Shown piece by piece: positions 56,831 through 64,000 of a DNA stretch of 64,000 nucleotides. The notes below the pieces were generated by a model. It saw only the letters and a list, made by a program, of their open reading frames with translations. It did not search any database and was not told the DNA's origin. The position numbers and the translations under genes are program-made. Where the stretch lies: NCBI GenBank assembly GCA_937920085.1, contig CALETE010000056.1:97538-161537 (forward strand), given 5' to 3'. The first letter of the stretch is position 1, and every line of letters starts with the position of its first letter. This stretch comes from an uncultured Alphaproteobacteria bacterium. GTDB taxonomy: Bacteria; Pseudomonadota; Alphaproteobacteria; Caulobacterales; Caulobacteraceae.

Positions 56831-57600
56831 GACCAGAGCCGCCAGGGCGCCTCTCCCGACGCCCAGAGGGCCTCAAGATTGTTCTTGTCCCTAAGGGTGT
56901 CCATGGCGGCCCAGAAGCCGTCGTGGCGATAGGCCATGAGCTGCCCATCGGCGGCCAGGCCTTCCAGAGGTGCCGCTTCAAAGGGGATTTCGTCGCCAGT
57001 GATCCGTGACACCACATCGGGATGCAGGACGAAGAAGCCACCATTGATCAGGCCGTTGTCACCTGGGGGCTTTTCGATAAAGCGTTGGACGCCGCCATTG
57101 ACGATCTCCAGCGCACCATAGCGGCCCGGGGGCGAGACGGCGGTCACCGTAGCCTGCTTGCCATGGCCCCCATGGAAGGCCGCCAGGGCCTTGAGGTCCA
57201 CATCGGCCACGCCGTCCCCATAGGTGAAGAAGAAGGGCTCGCCCGGCGTCAGGTACTGGGCCACGCGCTTTAAGCGTCCGCCGGTCATGGTGTCGGCCCC
57301 GGTATCCACCAGGGTGACCTTCCAGGGCTCATGCTTGGTGGCGTGATACTCCACCGACCCCTTGGCCAGATCGACAGTCAGGTCGGCATTGTGGAGAACG
57401 TAATTGGAGAAATACTCCTTGATCACATAGCCCTTGTAACCCAGGCAGACGATGAACTCATTGAAGCCAGCGTTCGAAAACAGCTTCATGATGTGCCAGA
57501 GGATCGGCCGCCCGCCGATCTCGATCATCGGCTTGGGCTTTAAGTGGCTCTCTTCGGAAATCCGGGTCCCAAGCCCGCCCGCAAGGATGACGACCTTCAT
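56827..57600 (-). CDS. rfbF: Glucose-1-phosphate cytidylyltransferase (RfbF)
   Basis: 257-residue nucleotidyltransferase that makes CDP-glucose. N-terminal VVILAGGLGTRISEES, KPMIEIGGRPILWHIMK, and YGDGVADVD with the metal-binding Asp. It directly precedes rfbG, the next enzyme. Together they supply the CDP-activated precursor for the later operon steps. Confidence 0.95.
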   Translation of the reverse strand: MKVVILAGGLGTRISEESHLKPKPMIEIGGRPILWHIMKLFSNAGFNEFIVCLGYKGYVIKEYFSNYVLHNADLTVDLAKGSVEYHATKHEPWKVTLVDTGADTMTGGRLKRVAQYLTPGEPFFFTYGDGVADVDLKALAAFHGGHGKQATVTAVSPPGRYGALEIVNGGVQRFIEKPPGDNGLINGGFFVLHPDVVSRITGDEIPFEAAPLEGLAADGQLMAYRHDGFWAAMDTLRDKNNLEALWASGEAPWRLWS

Positions 57601-57609
57601 GCCCGGCTC

Positions 57610-58464
57610 CTAGGCTATGCGTTTGACGAAGGCGTCGGGCCAATAGGTCACCCGCTCGGTGACCACCCCTTCATTGAACGGGAAGGCTGGCTCTTCGACG
57701 ATGAAGCGGGCGTCCTCGGCCACAAAGTCGTGGATGGCGGTGAGCGGATTGTTCCAGTCCCAATCATCCCCCGTGCGCGGCGCACCCTTGACCTGGGCCA
57801 TGACCCCATCAGTGGCGACCACATAGGAGCCAATGCCGATCAGCTCTCCATAGGCACGCAGTTCGTCCAGGACGTGGACCTTGGTGTGGTTGGAATCCAG
57901 CACCACCAGCACGGTCTCGCCAGGCTTAATCAGCGCCTTGACCTGGGCCAGGACGTCCGGCGCGGTGGAGGAGCCCTCGATCAGATCGATGCGCCTCTTC
58001 ATGGGGTGGGCCTCGATGGCCTGACGGTTGTGGGGGCGAATCTCGATGTCGACCCCGATGACCCGGCCCTTGCCCATGGCTTCGAATAGGGAGGCGTAGA
58101 AGATCAGGCTGCCGCCATGGGCGACGCCGGTTTCCACCAGAACGTCGGGCTTTAGGTCCCAGATCACTTCCTGCAGGCGGATCATGTCCTCCGGCAGTTG
58201 AATGATCGGACGGCCCATCCAGGCGAAGGAATAGACGTATTTGGAATCCCAGGTCGCCCGGACCCAGGCCTTGGACGCCGCCGCAAAGCCCTCGGCAGTG
58301 GAGAGGCTATAGCGCGTTTCGGTATCGCCAGTCTTGACGATGACTTCGCCGCGCTCTTCATCAATAGTGGTGATCAAAGGTCTCGCCTTATTCGAAGGGC
58401 GGGACGACCCCGCTTTCGTTCCTCTTATCCCGTGTCGACCCTGTGATGAAGCCGTATCCGGCAC
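57610..58464 (-). CDS. CmcI/cephalosporin-hydroxylase-family protein
   Basis: About 284 residues with a SAM-type Rossmann fold of the CmcI/RhmT family. Features: LQEVIWDLKPDVLVETGVAH, GVDIEIRPHNRQAI, and LDSNHTKVHVLDEL. Despite the family name, members in polysaccharide loci are probably sugar O-methyltransferases or related. GTG at 58464 is used; a TTG about 30 codons later (before ITTIDEERGE) is possible. It is the first gene of the minus-strand sugar operon, nine bases before rfbF. Confidence 0.8.
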   Translation of the reverse strand: MPDTASSQGRHGIRGTKAGSSRPSNKARPLITTIDEERGEVIVKTGDTETRYSLSTAEGFAAASKAWVRATWDSKYVYSFAWMGRPIIQLPEDMIRLQEVIWDLKPDVLVETGVAHGGSLIFYASLFEAMGKGRVIGVDIEIRPHNRQAIEAHPMKRRIDLIEGSSTAPDVLAQVKALIKPGETVLVVLDSNHTKVHVLDELRAYGELIGIGSYVVATDGVMAQVKGAPRTGDDWDWNNPLTAIHDFVAEDARFIVEEPAFPFNEGVVTERVTYWPDAFVKRIA

Positions 58465-58516
58465 CTAGACGATCTGATCGACGAGATTACTGGCAATTCG
58501 CCGGGATCATTGGCCT

Positions 58517-59248
58517 ATGAGCGATCATCAGCGGATCGATTTCATCGTCATGGGGGCTCAAAAGGCGGGCACAACCGCCCTGTTTGATCACCTGTCGGAC
58601 GATCCGGCCCTTGGCCTATCACGGGTCAAGGAGGTGCATTTTTTCGACAATGACACCTTGGACTGGGCCGCACCTGACTACGGCCCCTATCACGATCAGT
58701 TCGACTGGACCGAGGACAAGATCCGGGGGGAAGCCACGCCGATCTATGTCTATTGGCCAGGGTCGCTGGAACGCATCGCCGCCTATCGGCCCGACATTAA
58801 GCTCATCCTGATGCTGCGCGATCCTGTGGAGCGGGCCTGGTCCCACTGGCGGATGGAGGCCGCTCGGGGGGTTGAGCCCTTGGCCTTCGCCCAGGCCATC
58901 CGCCGGGGACGGCAGCGGCTGTTCCGTGGGGAGCCCTGGGGCCATCACCGGGAATATTCCTATGTGGAGCGCGGCTTTTATGGGGACCAGCTGGAACGGG
59001 TGCTGAGGCTTTTTGCGCAAGACCAGGTGCTGATCCTTCAGGCCAACGACCTTGCCGCTGATCCCAACGGCGTCCTGAGCCAGTTCAATGCCTTTGTGGG
59101 CGCGCCGCCGCCGCCGATCAGTGCGCCGCGTCAGGTGCATGTGGGCCAGGATATGGGCCAGATGGACTCCGCCGATCGGGCCTATCTGGAAGCGCTCTAT
59201 GCCCCAGATCAGGCGCGGCTGGCGGCCTTGCTGGAGACCCTGAGATGA
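58517..59248 (+). CDS. PAPS-dependent sulfotransferase
   Basis: 243 residues with both PAPS-binding motifs: the 5'-phosphosulfate loop GAQKAGTTAL (residues 13-22) and the 3'-phosphate site RDPVERAWSHWRME (from residue 101). Also KEVHFFDND, common in carbohydrate sulfotransferases of bacteria. Divergent from the sugar operon across 52 bases. The likely acceptor is a surface polysaccharide made by the neighbours. It overlaps the peptidase gene by four bases. Confidence 0.88.
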   Translation: MSDHQRIDFIVMGAQKAGTTALFDHLSDDPALGLSRVKEVHFFDNDTLDWAAPDYGPYHDQFDWTEDKIRGEATPIYVYWPGSLERIAAYRPDIKLILMLRDPVERAWSHWRMEAARGVEPLAFAQAIRRGRQRLFRGEPWGHHREYSYVERGFYGDQLERVLRLFAQDQVLILQANDLAADPNGVLSQFNAFVGAPPPPISAPRQVHVGQDMGQMDSADRAYLEALYAPDQARLAALLETLR

Positions 59249-60234
59249 GGGTCTTGCCCGCGATCCTAGCCTTGATCTTCTCCATGATTGGGATGGCGGG
59301 GGCTCGGGCAGAGGACTTCAAGCTCAGCCTGCCCCTGGCCTGTCAGGGGGGCAAGACCTGTGTTGTCCAGAACTATGTGGATACCGATCCAGGCCCTGAG
59401 GCCAGGGACTATCGCTGCGGCGGCCAGACCTATCAGGGGCATAATGGGGTCGATATCCGTATTCTCGACATGGCGGCGCAGAGGCGCGGGGTTGCGGTCC
59501 TGGCGGCGGCCCCGGGGACGGTTCTGCGGCTTCGCGATACCGCGCCAGATGTTTCGATCCGCGCCTCGGGAGCACCGCCAGTCGCCGGGCAGGAGTGCGG
59601 CAATGGTATGGTGATCGACCATGGGGGCGGCTGGGAGACCCAGTATTGCCATATGGCCCAGGGCAGCTTGGTGGTGAAGGCTGGGCAGAGGGTGACACGG
59701 GGGGCGGTGCTTGGGCTGGTCGGCCTGTCGGGCATGACGGAATTTCCACACCTTCACCTCACCCTGCGCCATGACGGCAAGATGGTCGATCCGTTTGGGC
59801 CAAACCTTAACCCTGGCACCTGCAATCCCATCGCCAAGGGCGACCTCTGGGATGGGGCTGCGGAGCAGGCCTTGGTCTATCGGTCCGGCGCGATCCTGAA
59901 TGCCGGGTTTTCCCAGGCGGAGGTCACCATGGAGGCCGTGGAGCAAGGCGCTCTACCGGCGCCCGCGCGGCAAGGTGCCTTCATGATTGGTTATGTGCGG
60001 GCCATCCACCTGAAAGCTGGGGACGTCCAGGTTCTGACCGTGAGGGGTCCGAAGGGTCAGGTGGTCGCCCAAGCAAAACTGCCGCCCCTGGACAGGGACA
60101 AGGCCCAAACCCTGGTCTATGCCGGCTTACGTCGACCTGTAACCGGTTGGATATCAGGCCCCTATGAAGGGCAGTATCAGGTGTTTCGGAATGGCCTGGA
60201 GGTGGTGGCCGGGACCTTTACAGGCACCCTCTGA
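59245..60234 (+). CDS. M23-family peptidase (LytM type)
   Basis: 329-residue secreted protein. Signal peptide residues 1-22. Zinc-site residues His66 and Asp70 in GHNGVDIR, His136 in YCHM, and HLHL at 169-172, so the catalytic set looks complete. A C-terminal domain of about 110 residues after the peptidase has no family I recognise. Coupled to the sulfotransferase gene by ATGA. May trim peptidoglycan or, given its neighbours, act on envelope assembly. Confidence 0.86.
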   Translation: MRVLPAILALIFSMIGMAGARAEDFKLSLPLACQGGKTCVVQNYVDTDPGPEARDYRCGGQTYQGHNGVDIRILDMAAQRRGVAVLAAAPGTVLRLRDTAPDVSIRASGAPPVAGQECGNGMVIDHGGGWETQYCHMAQGSLVVKAGQRVTRGAVLGLVGLSGMTEFPHLHLTLRHDGKMVDPFGPNLNPGTCNPIAKGDLWDGAAEQALVYRSGAILNAGFSQAEVTMEAVEQGALPAPARQGAFMIGYVRAIHLKAGDVQVLTVRGPKGQVVAQAKLPPLDRDKAQTLVYAGLRRPVTGWISGPYEGQYQVFRNGLEVVAGTFTGTL

Positions 60235-60673
60235 GGCGGCGGGCCTACGATTCTCAAAACCCGTCAAAAGATTTAGGATGTCTTACTTCCCATCGCCCGA
60301 GGATTGGGCTATGAAATGGATTCAGCCACTCCAGGGCTGTCGTCACTTCAGGCCGGGTCGCGGGTTGCCCAACTCGCATCCCGGCCTTTGTGATTCTGGA
60401 TCCCCCGACATCAAGCCTGGCCTACCCGGAAAGGTCGCGCCTAGGACACCGCCCAAAAGCTCAGCCCTATGAACTGGACCCCGGCCTCCGCCGGGGTGAC
60501 CGGTGTTTGAGGCAAGGCCGCAACCTATCACCCTCCCCCCGGTCATACCGGCGGAGGCCGGTATCCAGGTCGTAGAGCACAGCGGTGCCGGATAGGTCGC
60601 ACCTAAGATCCTGAACAAGGCCCAGAACAAACGTTAGGGTTGAATTATCAGAAAACCGGAACATTATAAGAAC
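60235..60673. repeat. Repeat-bearing interval with one inverted palindrome pair
   Basis: No gene. It holds palindrome B1 (60475-60501, CCCCGGC-ctcc-GCCGGGG) and A1 (60541-60567, ATACCGGC-ggag-GCCGGTAT). Read as reverse complement, B1 is a variant of A1 in which TA/TA stem pairs are replaced by CC/GG, so base pairing is kept. The spacer after A1 resembles those in the array at 60984-61427 until about 60600, where similarity stops before the GIY-YIG gene. Confidence 0.8.
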
Positions 60674-60970
60674 ATGTTCTACGTTTATATTCTATCGAAC
60701 GGGCGGAATGGAACGCTCTATGTGGGACACACCGACAGTCTTCGTCGCCGTGTCCTGCAACACCGAAGCAAGGCGGGAACGGGTTTCACGGCCAAGCATG
60801 GTGTATCGCAATTGGTCTGGTTTCAAAGCTTCGAAACCCGCCCAGCAGCCTTCAGACGGGAGCGGCAAATCAAAGACTGGCGCCGCGCCTGGAAACTCAG
60901 CCTGATAGAAGGTTTGAATCCCGAGTGGCGCGACCTTGGCGACGACGTCCTCTCCCTCAAGCTTTGGTGA
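60674..60970 (+). CDS. GIY-YIG single-domain nuclease-like protein (UPF0213 type)
   Basis: 98 residues of one GIY-YIG domain: YVYILSNGRNGTLYVGHT (the GIY and YIG elements as YVY and LYVG), catalytic Arg in SLRRRVLQHR, and GTGFTAKHGVSQLVWFQSFE. Glu in RRERQIKDWRR fits the metal ligand. No DNA-binding domain follows. It lies between two blocks of the same palindromic repeat; A2 begins 14 bases after its stop. The activity of this family is unproven in most hosts. Codon use is not obviously foreign. Confidence 0.88.
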   Translation: MFYVYILSNGRNGTLYVGHTDSLRRRVLQHRSKAGTGFTAKHGVSQLVWFQSFETRPAAFRRERQIKDWRRAWKLSLIEGLNPEWRDLGDDVLSLKLW

Positions 60971-60983
60971 CCACCCTACCCCC

Positions 60984-61427
60984 GGTCATACCGCCGAAGG
61001 CCGGTATCCAGGTCGTAAGGCGCGGCGGTGCCGGATAGTCACGCCTAGGACGTTTCCCAAAAGCACAGCCCTATGAACTGGACCCCGGCCTCCGCCGGGG
61101 TGAGCGGTGGATGAGGCAAAGCCGCAACCTATCACCCGACCCCCGGTCATACCGGCGAAGGCCGGTATCCAGGTCGAAGGGCGCGGGGGTTCCGGACAGG
61201 TCGCTTCTAGGGTGAATGACAAACGCACAGCCCTATGAACTGGACCCCGGCCTTCGCCGGGGTGACCGGTGGATGAAGCGAGGCCGCGACCTATCACCCT
61301 CCCCGGTCATACCGGCGAAGGCCGGTATCCAGGTCGTAGGGCGCGGGGGTTCCGGACAGGTCGCTTCTAGGGTGAATGACAAAAGTACTGCCCTGTGAAC
61401 TGGACCCCGGCCTTCGCCGGGGTGACC
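60984..61427. repeat. Tandem array of about 160-bp units with paired inverted palindromes
   Basis: Three units. A-type palindromes at 60984-61010, 61145-61171 and 61305-61331 (core ATACCGGC-gaag-GCCGGTAT; A2 has one mismatch). B-type at 61079-61105, 61241-61267 and 61401-61427 (core CCCCGGC-N4-GCCGGGG). Period 160-162 bases; A to B about 96, B to A about 65. B is the reverse complement of A with compensatory stem changes. The array resembles mosaic REP-like elements. The rest of 60971-61475 holds no gene. Confidence 0.88.
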
Positions 61428-61475
61428 GGTGTTTGAGGCCGGCATGAAGGGCGGGGCGAAGGCCGGTGGGTGGGG

Positions 61476-63149
61476 TCAGTCTTTGGGGACGGGGGCGGGG
61501 TTGACCAGGGCCAGGATGCCGAACTTCACCAACCAGAGGACGCCGCGCTCGATAAAGGGTTTCCGATTCGGCGGAAAGCCGACCAGCATGTTTGAGATTG
61601 GCGCCCCGGGATTTTGGGCAAAGAAGTCGAACATCTGCCGCCGCTCCGCAGGAAACGGCATGGTCCAGGAGGCCATGGAGGCGAAGGGGCGGGCCAGGAT
61701 TTCTTCGGCCAGGGGCCAGGTCATGTCTGCAGGAACCGTGATCTGGGTCGCGGGCCCTGAGGCGGCGGTGGGATAACTGGCATAGAGCCTAAAGGGGTCT
61801 AAGCGCCGGGGATTATCCGGATCGGCAGGAATGGGTAGCCTGGGTCCCGCCAAACGCATGGCATTCATCTCGCCCCACAGGGCTTGGTAGCGGGGAATGA
61901 TCGCTGCCCAATCGAAGACGTCCCGGGCCTGTTTGGCGGCGGATGCCCCCATCGTCGCCCGCAGGTCAGGGTTTTGGATCAGGGCGACCAGGGCCTCGGT
62001 GGCAGCTTGGATATCCACAGCCGTCATCTGAGCCGCCGCAGCTATATAGCCGTCATAGGTCAGCCATTCATTGGCAAAGGCGTAGGAGAGATCACGCCCG
62101 AGGCCAGGGCGGGGGAAGACGGTCGCAATGCGGAACCCGTCAAGGCCGTGGCGCACGGTATCACGATAGCCATCCCAGTCTGTGACCACACAGGGCAGGC
62201 CCGCCGCCATGGCTTCGACCGGGGTCAGACCGAAGGTTTCCTGAATGTTTTCAGAGAGGGAAATGAAGATATCAGCAGCCGACCAGATGCTGAAGCGGGC
62301 ATCGAGAGGCCGCCCGTCGACCGCATGATAGTGGACGCTGGGGCAGAATTGGCGGGTATTTTTATGATGAACCTCAGTCGCCTGATCGGTGACGGACCAT
62401 CCGGCGCAGATCCAGTGAACCTCTTTGCCAGACTGTTTGGCGGCGGCTTCCAGTGCCATTGCCATGAGGGCTGGGTTCATCTTGGCAGCAGCACTGAACC
62501 GCCCGAGGAAGATGGCGACCACGGCGTCGTCTGGAATGCCGAGCTTGGTGCGCCAGGCCTTGCGGTCCGTTGGATTGGTCTGAAAGTCAGCAACATTGAC
62601 GCCGAGCGGGATGGTTTCCAAGCGGGGCTTGGAAAAGCGGGTCATGCCTAAACGACTGGAGAGGTCTTCCTGGACGGCTTCGAGCTCAACATCAACGCTG
62701 TGTCGGACCGCTGCGGAGGTACAGATCAAAGTGTCCCAGGGTTCGAGGGGTGCCGTGAGCAGTTCGGCAATAGAGTCCATGACCCGGTGGGTGGCGGTTG
62801 TGTGGGTAATGCCGCAAATGCCGTAGGACTGGGCACCCCAGGGGCGGCGATGCCAAGCCTCGGTGGCAATGTTCGGGCCAGGATTAAAGAGATTGCCGGG
62901 CTGGGCGAGCCTGGCGCGGCTGCGGCGATCATACCAGACCAGGGGTTTGGTGGTCGGCTCGATCTTCTTGACCAGGGGTTCAAGCTGGCTGGGCGCTGAC
63001 GCCGTGGCATTGAACAAATAGTGGGTGTCAATCTGGCCGTGGCGGATAAGGCCGCGCAGGAAGCTTTCGCCAGCGGCATGGCGGCCCATGAGGCGATCTC
63101 GGCCGGTGTCATAGCCGTCGGGATGGAAGTAGATGGCGGCATTGCTCAT
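61476..63149 (-). CDS. GT4-type glycosyltransferase, long form
   Basis: 557-residue GT-B glycosyltransferase. N-terminal MSNAAIYFHPDGYDT, acceptor-side YGICGITHTTATHRVMDS, donor site FLGRFSAAAKMNPALM, and the E-x7-E motif in ENIQETFGLTPVEAMAAG. The C-terminal about 150 residues extend beyond the usual GT4 fold. The ATG at 63149 is preferred; an open extension reaches 63200. It lies just downstream of the RTX gene terminator and could build a polysaccharide that anchors the surface layer, inferred. Confidence 0.87.
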   Translation of the reverse strand: MSNAAIYFHPDGYDTGRDRLMGRHAAGESFLRGLIRHGQIDTHYLFNATASAPSQLEPLVKKIEPTTKPLVWYDRRSRARLAQPGNLFNPGPNIATEAWHRRPWGAQSYGICGITHTTATHRVMDSIAELLTAPLEPWDTLICTSAAVRHSVDVELEAVQEDLSSRLGMTRFSKPRLETIPLGVNVADFQTNPTDRKAWRTKLGIPDDAVVAIFLGRFSAAAKMNPALMAMALEAAAKQSGKEVHWICAGWSVTDQATEVHHKNTRQFCPSVHYHAVDGRPLDARFSIWSAADIFISLSENIQETFGLTPVEAMAAGLPCVVTDWDGYRDTVRHGLDGFRIATVFPRPGLGRDLSYAFANEWLTYDGYIAAAAQMTAVDIQAATEALVALIQNPDLRATMGASAAKQARDVFDWAAIIPRYQALWGEMNAMRLAGPRLPIPADPDNPRRLDPFRLYASYPTAASGPATQITVPADMTWPLAEEILARPFASMASWTMPFPAERRQMFDFFAQNPGAPISNMLVGFPPNRKPFIERGVLWLVKFGILALVNPAPVPKD

Positions 63150-63198
63150 GGGGGCTTGGTAGCCGAGACCGAGCCCCGCCGGAAGGCCCAGACATAAC

Positions 63199-63226
63199 AA
63201 AAGGGCCGCCTCTTGCGAGGCGGCCC
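63199..63226 (-). terminator. Rho-independent terminator of the RTX gene
   Basis: Perfect ten-pair stem GGGCCGCCTC (63203-63212) with GAGGCGGCCC (63217-63226), loop four bases, followed on the minus strand by TTTTGTTATG. It lies 27 bases beyond the stop codon of the RTX gene. Confidence 0.9.
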
Positions 63227-63252
63227 CAGAGTTTCCTTACCGAAAGATCGGC

Positions 63253-64000
63253 TTAGATGGTGAAGTTCGCCGTACCCAGCGCGCTTGCAGCAACGCCTGT
63301 CAGCTTGATGACCAAGCCGACCGTGTTGTTGTTTGCGTTGTCGATGAACACGTAGGAGTCGGAGCCGACCGTGATCGCGACAATGTCGTGACCGCCATTG
63401 CCGATCAGCGCGGTACCATCGGCCAGAGCCAAGGCGTAGGTCGCGTCGACGCTGGTGTTCAGGAAGTTTGCTGCTGTAGCCGCAACACCGCTCGAGATGG
63501 TGGCGCTACCGGCGACGAAGCCGCTGATCGAGTCGACTGCGCCATCAACCGAGCTGAGCGCCCCGAAGATGAACTTGTCGGCACCGCCGCCACTGACGAT
63601 GGTGTCGGCACCCAGGCCACCGGTGATGGTGTCTGCGCCCGAACCGGCCGTGATGGAGTCGTTGCCTGCACCGCCGTCGTAAACCGCTGCGCCCGTGGTG
63701 TTGCTCAGGTTATCGTCACCAGCACCACCGGAGAGGGTGTCACCCGTGCCGGTCGAGGAAATGGTGTCGTTGCCTGCGCCGCCGTCAGCCGAGTTGGCAC
63801 CCGCTGCGACGTTGATGGTGTCGTTACCGTCGCCACCGAGAACGGTGTCATTGCCCGCACCGCCGGTGATGGCGTCGTTGCCAGCGCCACCGTCGACGGA
63901 GTTGCTGCCCGTACCCGTGGTGATGGTGTCGTTGCCATCGTTGCCGGAGATGGTGTCAGCATTGGCACCACCGGAAATGACGTCGTCGCCAAGGCCGCCA
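63253..64000 (-). CDS. RTX repeat protein, S-layer-like (C-terminal 248 residues only)
   Basis: The 3' end of a larger gene, in frame to the right edge. About twelve glycine/aspartate nonapeptide-type repeats (GGAGNDTV, GGDGNDTI, GGLGADTI) bind calcium and mark type I secretion substrates. After DKFIFGALSSVDGAVDSISGF comes a non-repeat C-terminal domain ending GTANFTI, the usual place of the secretion signal. Codons are strongly biased to C-ending forms (GAC, AAC, ACC), fitting very high expression. Resemblance to Caulobacter RsaA is in type; identity cannot be claimed from this part. A strong terminator follows. Confidence 0.88.
   Translation of the reverse strand, partial: GGLGDDVISGGANADTISGNDGNDTITTGTGSNSVDGGAGNDAITGGAGNDTVLGGDGNDTINVAAGANSADGGAGNDTISSTGTGDTLSGGAGDDNLSNTTGAAVYDGGAGNDSITAGSGADTITGGLGADTIVSGGGADKFIFGALSSVDGAVDSISGFVAGSATISSGVAATAANFLNTSVDATYALALADGTALIGNGGHDIVAITVGSDSYVFIDNANNNTVGLVIKLTGVAASALGTANFTI

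Noticed and set aside
55970..56932. 320-codon open frame on the plus strand
   Set aside because: Antisense to rfbG and rfbF, which have full family motifs.
57610..58464. Beta-lactam biosynthesis gene
   Set aside because: The family name cephalosporin hydroxylase is historical; here the gene heads a surface-sugar operon.
60984..61427. Possible CRISPR array
   Set aside because: Repeats are palindromes in alternating orientation, the period is about 160 bases and the spacers are themselves similar; no cas genes are seen.
61233..61445. Small proteins with segments such as WIPAFAGMTG and RRRPGSS
   Set aside because: These are translations of the palindromic repeat, a well-known source of false genes.
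63455..63992. Open frames overlapping the RTX gene on both strands
   Set aside because: Repetitive Thr, Pro, Ser and Val composition comes from reading the nonapeptide-coding repeats in wrong frames.

Overview
The window looks like a chromosomal segment of an alphaproteobacterium, most likely from or near the Caulobacterales. The basis is the fixNOQPGHI cluster beside fixK and fixLJ, a pho locus in the order phoR-pstC-pstA-pstB-phoU-phoB, an alphaproteobacterial lipid A/Kdo gene train, and an RTX, S-layer-like protein at the right edge next to surface-polysaccharide genes. The genus cannot be fixed from sequence reading alone. No tRNA, rRNA, CRISPR array, phage or classical insertion sequence was seen.

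Region 1 (1-12.3 kb) is a micro-oxic respiration island. On the minus strand are the cbb3 oxidase genes fixN-O-Q-P and the assembly genes fixG-H-I (fixI runs off the left edge). Upstream lie a small cytochrome c gene, an unannotated 38-residue membrane protein and a Rap1a/Tai-like secreted protein. On the plus strand are fixK, a universal stress protein, the haem-PAS kinase fixL, fixJ and a stand-alone receiver that may be a FixT-type feedback protein. Two FNR/FixK-type boxes (6886-6899 and 7479-7492) sit in front of fixN and the 38-residue protein, so the oxygen sensor, the regulator and its targets are all present.

Region 2 (12.3-34.6 kb) is mixed housekeeping and lipid metabolism: acyl-CoA synthetase, aldose epimerase, DUF1003 protein, cytochrome c', a receiver, a sugar-type MFS transporter, PPK2, a YcaQ-like glycosylase, a lipocalin, an ABC exporter, ubiA, P450, desaturase, methyltransferase, a trypsin-like protease, gamma-glutamyltransferase, ubiD, a MAPEG protein, pmbA and a CysQ-like phosphatase.

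Region 3 (34.3-41.1 kb) is outer-membrane biogenesis: DUF4170, a phosphatase, an MsbA-like exporter, a DUF374 acyltransferase, a CDF metal transporter, waaA and lpxK, mostly with overlapping start and stop codons. A phosphotransferase and purD follow on the minus strand.

Region 4 (43.6-50.2 kb) is the phosphate regulon on the minus strand.

Region 5 (50.4-64 kb) is the cell surface. It holds a TPR/GT41 protein glycosyltransferase, a tightly coupled operon that probably makes a CDP-linked C-methylated 6-deoxysugar, a sulfotransferase, an M23 peptidase, a GIY-YIG protein embedded in a mosaic of palindromic repeats, a GT4 glycosyltransferase and the 3' end of the RTX protein with its terminator. 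The GIY-YIG/palindrome region is the most unusual structure in the window.
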